Assembly (NCBI GenBank): GCA_003223995.1
Contig: QHYA01000205.1
Span: 1 to 18,364 of the forward strand
Direction: 5' to 3'
Source of the DNA: Acidobacteriota bacterium
GTDB taxonomy: Bacteria; Acidobacteriota; Polarisedimenticolia; QHYA01
Length of the DNA stretch: 18,364 bases
This document shows, one piece after another, positions 5,666-11,610 of the stretch (the stretch's first letter is position 1; the number at the start of each line of letters is the position of its first letter). The notes beneath the pieces are model-generated. The model searched no databases. It was not told the DNA's origin and saw nothing but the letters and a program-made list of their open reading frames with translations. A program made the translations under genes and the position numbers.

Positions 5666-8362
5666 TCAAGACGCCCGCGCGTCCAGAAGCTGTCTCACCT
5701 CTTCCTGCATCCGCCGCGCGGCCAGGCCATAGGCCTCCTCCCCGCGATAGGCCTCCCCAGGGCGAAAGGGCCTGCCGATGCGTATCCGGATGCGGGCCGG
5801 CCTGAGGAAGCGGGCATCCTTGGGCCAGGCCCTCAGGGATCCGTCGATGGACACGGGCACGACGTCAAGCGACAGCTCGCAGGCCAGTATGGCCGCTCCC
5901 TTCTTGAACGGCTGGAGCCGACCGTCGCGGGAAAGCCCACCCTCAGGAAACACGAGCAGGATGCGCCCTTGCTTCAATCCTGCCGCGGAGACCTTCATGG
6001 CTTGCAGCAGATTCGTGTCCGGGTCGATGGGAACGACATTGGCGAGCCGCCCGAGGACCTTCTTGAGGCCCCGATCGAACCAGGGCGTCCAGCCCAGCGA
6101 GAACAGGCGCCTGACGACAAAGGGGGGAAGCGCGGAAGCCAGGAGCACACCATCCAGGTAGCTTTGATGATTCGCGCAGATGATGTAGGGGCCTTCCCCG
6201 GCAAGGTTCTCCCTCCCTTCCACCTTCAGTCGGAAGAGAAGTTTGAACAGGAGGCGGGCCGCCCACAGGAACATCCCCCGGAGCGAGGCAAGGAGCATGG
6301 TTTCGGAGCCGGCGGAGTGCCCGGAGAACTCCTCGGGTCCGACGCCGCCCAGGATCTCCTTGAAGGTCACCGGCGGGGGCAGTGTCTCGTGGTCTCTCGG
6401 CTCCGCCTCACCGGAGATTGCTTCCATCAGGTCTCGAACCGTCTGGATCCGGCTGAAGGCCGGTTCCCCCGGATGAACGCCGAAGGCCCTCTCGATGCTC
6501 GCCATCAGCTCCACGCGCTGGAGCGAGTCGAATCCCAGATCAAGCTCCAGGTTCATCTTCGGACGGATCCTCGCACCCTCGGGCGCTTCCAGCTGGAGGA
6601 GAGCGACGAGCCGCTTCCACTGAGGGGAGCTCGGGATCGGTTCGTCCTCCGGCCCCTCGTGGTCTCCCGGGGCGACCGCCCGCTGGAAACGGCCGGCTTC
6701 GACCTCCTTCTGCAGCCGCTGCCTCTGGAGCTTCCGCGTAGCAGTGACCGGCAGGGGAAGTGTCAGGATGTCATAGCTCACGATCCGCTGGTACGGGGGC
6801 AGTCTCGCCGAGAGATCGGCGATCTCCGAGCGGATGACCTCGCGGACATTCGCCTGGCCGAGACTCTTGAGGTGCTCGAAATCGGGCACCACCAGCGCGT
6901 GAAGCCTCACGGACCTGGTGGCTCCAGATGGATCCCTCAAGCCCATCACGCATATCTCCCGGATGCACCGGCTCTGAAGATAGTGCCGCTCGAGCGGCTC
7001 GGGGGAGATCTTCTTCCCCGAACTGAGGACGATGATCTCCTTTTCCCTTCCCACGATGTAGGTGTTGCCGCGGGAATCCACGCGCCCCAGATCGCCCGTG
7101 TGAAGCCAGCCATCGCGCAGGACCTCGCGCGTCGCCTCGGAATCGCCGAGATACCCCTCCATGAGGACGGCCCCGCCGATGAGGACCTCGCCGACCCCAT
7201 CGGAATCGGGCTCGGCGATCCTCAGTTCCGCTCCCGGTATGGGCCGGCCCACCGAGCCGGGGATTTCGTGGCCGAAGGAGCTGATCGCTCCCCCGCCGAA
7301 GGTTTCCGTCAGGCCGTAGGCCTGAAGGAGGTCGAACCCGAGGGCCAGGAAGTCCCGCATGACATCGGCGTCGAGTGGGGCCCCGCCGCTGATCAAGAGG
7401 CGTAGCTTTCTCCCGAGTCTTTGATGGATCCCGCGGAAAAGCAGCCAGCCGAAGTTCGTCCCAGTCGTCCTCCGAGCCAGCCAGGACAGATCGAGCAAGG
7501 CCCGGAAGAGCAGCCCCCTCGCGCCCGGAAGATCGCCGACGATCCTGCGGTGGAGCCGGTAGAGGACCTCCGGCACGCAAGGAAACGCCGTGATGCCCTC
7601 CTCCGTCATCGCTTCCGAAAGCCGCGCGCTGTCCGGCGACGGCAGGTACACGACGGAGATGCCCAGAGCCAGCGGGCACAGCAACCCGCCAAGCAGGGCA
7701 AAGACGTGATGAGATGGAAGGGCCACCAGGACGCTTTCTCCCGGAACGAGGGGGAGCTTCGCGGTCAGGCCTGCGACGGATGAGTTGATGCTGCGATGCG
7801 AGATGACTGCCCCCTTCGGCTGCGCGGTCGTCCCCGAGGTGTAGATGATCGCGCCGATGTCGCCGGGCGAAAGGGAAGGCTCGAGCGCCTCCGCGCGTTC
7901 TCCTTCCGCACGGAGCTGCTCCAGGGAGAGGCACTCCTCACCGGTCCCGGGCTCATGCAGCGTGATCACGAGCGGCTTGACCTCGAGCCGCTCCACGGCC
8001 TTCTTCAGCCGCTCCGTGTTCCCGGGCGTCGCGAAGACAGCACGGCAGGAAGTGTCTTTCAGAACCGAGCAGAGCTGATCCGAGCCGCTTGCCGTGTCGA
8101 CAGGCACGAGGGCCGTGCCCGCCCGCAGCGCGGCCAGGCAAGCGACGGCCCACGGCGGGCTCACGGGAGAGAAGATCGCGACCCTGTCCCCCTTGGCGAT
8201 CCCGCGCCGGATGAGCCCCCTGCTGAGGTCGCGCGCCAGACCCCACGCCTCGCCGTAGGAGTAGCTCGGCCCCTCCTCCTTGATGCCGGCCCGCAGGCAG
8301 GGCCGTTCGGGAAAGCGGACTGCCGTGCGCTCGAAGAGCTCCCAGACGGGAATCGGGCCCAT
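5666..8362 (-). CDS. Acyl-AMP ligase / acyl carrier domain / PlsC acyltransferase fusion
   Basis: Multidomain enzyme of 898 aa predicted to activate a fatty acid, hold it on a carrier arm and pass it to a lysophospholipid. Residues 1-560 form an ANL adenylation domain with YTSGTTAQPKG (174-184), YGLTE (349-353), HTGDLG (421-426) and C-terminal lysine in TATRKLQ (Lys544). Residues about 580-650 are an acyl carrier domain with DLGFDSLQRVEL, Ser613 being the likely phosphopantetheine site. Residues about 690-898 are a PlsC domain with NHQSYLD (His732/Asp737) and FPEGGLS (805-811). E. coli Aas combines similar activities in the reverse order and without an ACP. Start: ATG 8362 (MGPIPVWELFERTA) begins the conserved ANL N-terminus; 30 residues upstream would overlap the radical SAM gene. 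The ribosome-binding site is poor. Substrate chain and acceptor are unknown; fatty-acid recycling or insertion of an unusual chain both fit. Confidence 0.92.
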   Translation of the reverse strand: MGPIPVWELFERTAVRFPERPCLRAGIKEEGPSYSYGEAWGLARDLSRGLIRRGIAKGDRVAIFSPVSPPWAVACLAALRAGTALVPVDTASGSDQLCSVLKDTSCRAVFATPGNTERLKKAVERLEVKPLVITLHEPGTGEECLSLEQLRAEGERAEALEPSLSPGDIGAIIYTSGTTAQPKGAVISHRSINSSVAGLTAKLPLVPGESVLVALPSHHVFALLGGLLCPLALGISVVYLPSPDSARLSEAMTEEGITAFPCVPEVLYRLHRRIVGDLPGARGLLFRALLDLSWLARRTTGTNFGWLLFRGIHQRLGRKLRLLISGGAPLDADVMRDFLALGFDLLQAYGLTETFGGGAISSFGHEIPGSVGRPIPGAELRIAEPDSDGVGEVLIGGAVLMEGYLGDSEATREVLRDGWLHTGDLGRVDSRGNTYIVGREKEIIVLSSGKKISPEPLERHYLQSRCIREICVMGLRDPSGATRSVRLHALVVPDFEHLKSLGQANVREVIRSEIADLSARLPPYQRIVSYDILTLPLPVTATRKLQRQRLQKEVEAGRFQRAVAPGDHEGPEDEPIPSSPQWKRLVALLQLEAPEGARIRPKMNLELDLGFDSLQRVELMASIERAFGVHPGEPAFSRIQTVRDLMEAISGEAEPRDHETLPPPVTFKEILGGVGPEEFSGHSAGSETMLLASLRGMFLWAARLLFKLLFRLKVEGRENLAGEGPYIICANHQSYLDGVLLASALPPFVVRRLFSLGWTPWFDRGLKKVLGRLANVVPIDPDTNLLQAMKVSAAGLKQGRILLVFPEGGLSRDGRLQPFKKGAAILACELSLDVVPVSIDGSLRAWPKDARFLRPARIRIRIGRPFRPGEAYRGEEAYGLAARRMQEEVRQLLDARAS

Positions 8363-8402
8363 CAGGACGCGGGGGTGCCCGCGCGAAGGCGGGAGAAGGC
8401 TC

Positions 8403-9995
8403 TCAGACCTGATCGGTCGCCATCGCCAGCTGCTCCTGCTGGACCATTCCATCCCCTGCGCCGGCGCCGGCAGGGTGGTCCGGGGAGACAGCGCTGCCTC
8501 CGAGTTCCGGCATCCGATCAGCTCTGGACATCAGCGGCGCATAGGGGCCGAGCACCCGCTCGTACTCCCTGTGGTAGAACTCCGGCAGGACCTTGGATCT
8601 CCCCTCATGGAAGGCCAGGAACTGCCTGTCCGAGACCAGCATCTCGCGCAACCTCATGAAAGCCCGCTTCCTCTGCTTCTTGACCATCGTGCGGAGGACG
8701 TGGACGAGCCGGAAGAGGGGATGGGATGAAATCCGCAGTCTTCGCCGCAGCATGCTGCTCGACGTGTAGTGGGAGAAGATGTCGATGAGCTTCCCGTAGT
8801 AGGTCACGGGGTCGTAATGCTTGAGCGTCGTGACAGTGTAGGGGGAGTAATAGAAGAGGAACGGCATCGATGTCAGGATGCGGCCTTCCTCGATGTACTG
8901 CTGGTGCAGTGGCGTCGCGCCGAAAGGGTGCGGGATGTTGACAACCGGCCAGTCGAAGGGGGTGCGGGTCATGATCTCCTTCGTCAACTCCACGGGCTCG
9001 TCCCCCTCGTCGACATCGAGTCCGAAGATGAAGTTCGCCTGGATGTAAGGAACGTTTTCGTAGAGAAGCTCGCAGTGCTCCACGACCCGCTCGACCTTTT
9101 CGAGGCCCGACGACCGTCCCACACCGGCCTTGTTCGAGTAATCCGACCACGATTCGATCCCGGGGGCCACAGTGACGCAGTTCGTCTCCCGCAGCCTCCG
9201 CACCCTCGATCCCCTGAGGTTCGACAGAGAGCTCTCCATTATGTAGGGGTTGCGGGACTCCGGCGGCAGGAGCTCCATCACGTCGAGGACCTGATCGAAC
9301 TTCACGGCGAAATTCGGGTCGTGGTAGGCGATCCGGACGGACGGCAGGCTCCGCGCGAGGAACCTGAGGTCTTCCGCCAGCCTGTCCAGCGCCAGCATCC
9401 GGTACGGGTTGTTCCAGTCGACGCAGAAGTTGCAGGCGTACGGACAGCCCATGCTGGCCAGCAGCGGAACCGTTGTCGCGAAGAAGGGGCGCTTCCCACG
9501 AAGGAAGGAGGAGGCCCGTATCTCGGGCATCCGCTCCTCGACGCTGGGAACCTCCTCGAAGGGCTTCGCGGCAGATATGATCGAGCCGGGATCGAACCTC
9601 CGCTGAAGGATATCGCTGATAAGGGCCTTGTCGCACTCCATGACGACGAGATCGAAGAACCTCAGGCAGTCACGAGGGTAAGATCTGGCATGGGCCCCCC
9701 CGATCACAGTCAGTGTCGAGTTCCTTCGATACAGCCGGGACAGGGCGCAGGCCAGAGGGCTGGCCTGCGTTGCCGTCGAGATGAACAGGATGTCCAGGTC
9801 CTTGGGAAGCTTCTTTCCGGGATCCCCGACGCCGTAATAGGTGGCGTAGAACGTCTGGTGGCCGAGCTGCCGGCACCAGACCGAGATCGCCTGAGGAGTG
9901 ATGCAGGCGTACTGCTTCATGAGGAGCCAGTCGTAGAAAGCTTCGCCCCAGCTTTGCGCCGGCGTCGCGAGAACGTCGAGGATCCCGACTCTCAT
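8403..9995 (-). CDS. B12-binding-type radical SAM protein
   Basis: Radical S-adenosylmethionine enzyme of 530 aa with a cobalamin-binding-like N-terminal half. Residues 1-150 show the Rossmann-like pattern (MRVGILDVLATPAQSW, DLDILFISTATQAS, TVIGGAHA). The 4Fe-4S cluster motif is CPYACNFC (Cys184, Cys188, Cys191), followed by the TIM-barrel core. The C-terminal 90 residues are basic, then Pro/Gly-rich and probably flexible. The family includes methyltransferases and carbon-carbon bond-forming enzymes that act on lipids, hopanoids and tetrapyrroles; the substrate cannot be read here. ATG 9995 follows a ten-G run, and the upstream pgsA frame continues into it without a stop. Downstream lies the acyl ligase/ACP/acyltransferase fusion, 40 bases away. 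The position between head-group and acyl-chain genes makes a lipid substrate the best guess, by context only. Confidence 0.88.
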   Translation of the reverse strand: MRVGILDVLATPAQSWGEAFYDWLLMKQYACITPQAISVWCRQLGHQTFYATYYGVGDPGKKLPKDLDILFISTATQASPLACALSRLYRRNSTLTVIGGAHARSYPRDCLRFFDLVVMECDKALISDILQRRFDPGSIISAAKPFEEVPSVEERMPEIRASSFLRGKRPFFATTVPLLASMGCPYACNFCVDWNNPYRMLALDRLAEDLRFLARSLPSVRIAYHDPNFAVKFDQVLDVMELLPPESRNPYIMESSLSNLRGSRVRRLRETNCVTVAPGIESWSDYSNKAGVGRSSGLEKVERVVEHCELLYENVPYIQANFIFGLDVDEGDEPVELTKEIMTRTPFDWPVVNIPHPFGATPLHQQYIEEGRILTSMPFLFYYSPYTVTTLKHYDPVTYYGKLIDIFSHYTSSSMLRRRLRISSHPLFRLVHVLRTMVKKQRKRAFMRLREMLVSDRQFLAFHEGRSKVLPEFYHREYERVLGPYAPLMSRADRMPELGGSAVSPDHPAGAGAGDGMVQQEQLAMATDQV

Positions 9996-10667
9996 GTCCC
10001 CCCCCCCAAGGCCGGCCTTCACGCCGGAATCAGGCTCGGGCGCCGCGGTCGGCTTGCTTCCGAGGAGACGATGAAAGCGCATGAAGTAGTCCGCCGCCGA
10101 GATGACCGCCAGCACCATCACCAGCCAGAGCGCGACAACCGCCCAGCGCTCGTAGCGGCCCCAGCGGGCGAGGCTGTTGGTGAGGATCAGCAGGACAATG
10201 GCGATCACCTGGGAGCCCGTCTTGTACTTCCCCCAGATGGAAGCCTTGAGGATGACACCTGCGGACGAGGCGACGGCCCTCAGCCCGGTGACCGCAAGCT
10301 CGCGGCCGACGATGATGATGACCATCCAGGCCGGGGCGACCTGCGTCTCGACCAGCGCGATGAAGGCGGCGCTCATCAGCAGCTTGTCAGCAACGGGATC
10401 CAGCGGAACCCCCAGCGTCGTCACCTGGTTTCGCTTCCGCGCGAAGTAGCCGTCGAGCCAGTCGGTCATCGAGGCGGCGAGGAACAGCCCCACGCCGAGC
10501 ATTTCCCGCAGTTCGATCGTGTTGGCGATGAGCGGATTCTCGGCGAGAGCCCAGGGAGGAGCGAGGATGATCCCCACCAGGAAAGGAACGAAGAAGATCC
10601 GGAGGAAGGTCAGGCTGTTGGGGAGGTTCAGTGTGAATTGAAAGCGCGGATCGGGGGAGGGGCGCAA
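9996..10667 (-). CDS. pgsA: CDP-diacylglycerol-glycerol-3-phosphate phosphatidyltransferase-like protein
   Basis: CDP-alcohol phosphatidyltransferase, a polytopic membrane enzyme that makes phosphatidylglycerol phosphate from CDP-diacylglycerol and G3P. The full family motif D-x2-DG-x2-AR-x8-G-x3-D-x3-D is present (Asp69, Asp72, Gly73, Ala76, Arg77, Gly86, Asp90, Asp94 counting from TTG 10667). LNLPNSLTFLRI is the typical PgsA start, and later hydrophobic segments end near YFMRFHRLLGSK. The start is uncertain: no ATG fits. TTG 10667 lies just downstream of a candidate promoter; CTG 10631 sits closer to the conserved LNLPN. In the sequence as given there is no stop: the frame runs through ten G directly into the radical SAM ATG. 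With nine G it would end in TGA overlapping that ATG (ATGA). The coordinates given stop at the junction. Confidence 0.88.
9998..10007. repeat. Ten-G homopolymer at the pgsA/radical SAM junction
   Basis: Ten C on the plus strand, read as ten G in the transcript, precede AC-ATG of the radical SAM gene. Ten keeps pgsA in frame with the downstream gene; nine gives GGG ACA TGA, terminating pgsA in an ATGA overlap. The tract also acts as the only G-rich, SD-like sequence before the ATG. Such runs are slippage-prone in vivo and error-prone in sequencing. Confidence 0.8.
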
Positions 10668-10687
10668 GGGACTGTTTTTCAGGCAGT

Positions 10688-10720
10688 TGAACAATACCAC
10701 AAGCGCTCGCTGTGAACAAT
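10688..10720. promoter_or_regulatory. TGAACAAT direct repeat in the divergent intergenic region
   Basis: TGAACAAT occurs at 10688-10695 and again at 10713-10720, 25 bases apart, with AGCGCT between. AraC-family regulators often bind direct half-sites about two helical turns apart, and an araC-type gene starts 95 bases away. The repeats overlap the candidate promoter for pgsA. Binding is inference. Confidence 0.35.
10691..10719 (-). promoter_or_regulatory. Candidate promoter for the pgsA operon
   Basis: On the minus strand TTGTTC (-35 region, 10714-10719) and TATTGT (-10 region, 10691-10696) are separated by 17 bases. Transcription would start near 10684, just before TTG 10667. The -35 match is weak (TTG only) and the -10 is moderate. 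Confidence 0.3.
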
Positions 10721-10739
10721 TCGCCCCCCTTCCGCTCGC

Positions 10740-10768
10740 TTGACAGGACCGGGGGCTCGCCGTACTTC
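10740..10768 (+). promoter_or_regulatory. Candidate promoter for the araC-lnt operon
   Basis: A perfect TTGACA lies at 10740-10745, followed after 17 bases by TACTTC (10763-10768), a poor -10. A start near 10775 would leave a leader of about 40 bases before ATG 10815. Only the -35 is convincing. Confidence 0.35.
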
Positions 10769-10799
10769 CAGCTCTGTCCCCAGCAGGGCTGCTGAGCTG
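10769..10799 (+). promoter_or_regulatory. Imperfect hairpin in the araC leader
   Basis: CAGCTC (10769-10774) pairs with GAGCTG (10794-10799), and AGCAG (10782-10786) with CTGCT (10789-10793), leaving a seven-base bulge on the left arm and a two-base turn that would have to open. It lies in the presumed 5' leader of the regulator. No T-run follows. It may affect translation or be incidental. Confidence 0.25.
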
Positions 10800-10814
10800 A
10801 AAGGGCCGCATCAC

Positions 10815-11549
10815 ATGGCGCCACGAGGACGCGGAAGGCCGACGGACGAGCCCTCCGCTTTCGAGGACCAGTATCCGTGGGAGCTGCACGAGCGCGCTCT
10901 CGAGCATCTCGGCCGTCTCGAGGTCGCTGAGGCCCGGGAAGCCCTCGGGGCCATGCTGCCTCGCTTGAGGACATTGGCCCCGGAGAAAGTCCGCCCCGCG
11001 GGGTTCCTGGCGTTCGACCTCATCGGACAGTTTCGCTCGCTCATGGAGCCGCTGTCCGCCTCCAACGGGGAGTGGAGGGCCAGGCGCTGGAAGGAAGCCC
11101 GCGCATTCGCCGCGTCGCAGAGCGGTCCTGCCCTCGCCGCACTCCTTCAGGCCGCGGTGGCCGACAGCTTGTATGCCCATTCCAGATCCCCCGAGAACCC
11201 TCTCGTGGCCCGGGCCCGCGCCTTCATCGAGCAGAACTACGCGTGCAAGCTTTCCCTGCGGCATGTCGCGGAATTCCTCAATGTCTCGCGCAATTATCTG
11301 TCGGGCCTCTTCCGGAAGGAATGCGGCCGCACGATCACCGAGCACATCCACCAGACCCGAGTCAAGCGCGCCGAAGCGTTGCTGGTCGCGGGAGGCCGCA
11401 CGATCTCGGAAGTCGCCTACCAGGTCGGCTATCAGAACTACCGCGACTTCTACCGGAATTTCGTGAAATTCGAGAAATCCTCCCCGACGCGTTTTCGGCG
11501 CAACCGTTCGCCGCAGCGGCCGGCGCCCGGCGCGCCCGCCCAGGCGTGA
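10815..11549 (+). CDS. AraC-family transcriptional regulator without a recognised sensor domain
   Basis: DNA-binding regulator of 244 aa. The C-terminal 110 residues are an AraC/XylS double helix-turn-helix: helix pair one around 147-168 (LRHVAEFLNVSRNYLSGLFRKE) and pair two around 196-218 (ISEVAYQVGYQNYRDFYRNFVK). The spacing and the GF/GY-type signature are normal. The N-terminal 125 residues are helical and show no cupin or receiver pattern. They recall the helical linker found between receiver and HTH domains in YesN-type response regulators, so the protein may be a receiver-less relative. The start is ATG 10815; an earlier in-frame TTG at 10740 coincides with the TTGACA box and is less likely. 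The next gene starts 61 bases downstream on the same strand, so autoregulation and control of the lnt genes are plausible, unproven guesses. Confidence 0.88.
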   Translation: MAPRGRGRPTDEPSAFEDQYPWELHERALEHLGRLEVAEAREALGAMLPRLRTLAPEKVRPAGFLAFDLIGQFRSLMEPLSASNGEWRARRWKEARAFAASQSGPALAALLQAAVADSLYAHSRSPENPLVARARAFIEQNYACKLSLRHVAEFLNVSRNYLSGLFRKECGRTITEHIHQTRVKRAEALLVAGGRTISEVAYQVGYQNYRDFYRNFVKFEKSSPTRFRRNRSPQRPAPGAPAQA

Positions 11550-11597
11550 CGCCGAGCCTCCTCCGCGCGGTTTCCTGCCGATGTTCCGCCGCTCGCC

Positions 11598-11604
11598 GGA
11601 GGTG
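11598..11604 (+). promoter_or_regulatory. Ribosome-binding site deciding the GTG start of the first lnt-like gene
   Basis: GGAGGTG lies six bases before GTG 11611. An upstream in-frame ATG at 11581 has no such site. The second paralogue's homologous position (its ATG 14052) aligns with GTG 11611, which supports this choice. Confidence 0.7.
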
Positions 11605-11610
11605 TCGTCC

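Larger units (their letters stand above)
8403..10667 (-). other. In-frame pgsA-radical SAM read-through frame
   Basis: As written, one open frame of about 754 codons covers PgsA and the radical SAM protein, joined by the residues KAGLGGGDMRV. Either the organism makes a real fusion protein, or the ten-G run holds one base too many (sequencing error, phase-variable tract, or polymerase slippage) and two overlapping genes are the true state. I annotate the two genes separately and record the fused frame here. Confidence 0.5.

Noticed and set aside
8769..10715. Plus-strand open frame of 648 codons antisense to the radical SAM and pgsA genes
   Set aside because: No recognisable domain, highly charged composition; the opposite strand carries the CPYACNFC and CDP-alcohol motifs.
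11581..11610. ATG 11581 as the start of Lnt copy 1
   Set aside because: No ribosome-binding site precedes it, whereas GTG 11611 has GGAGGTG at six bases and aligns with the start region of copy 2.
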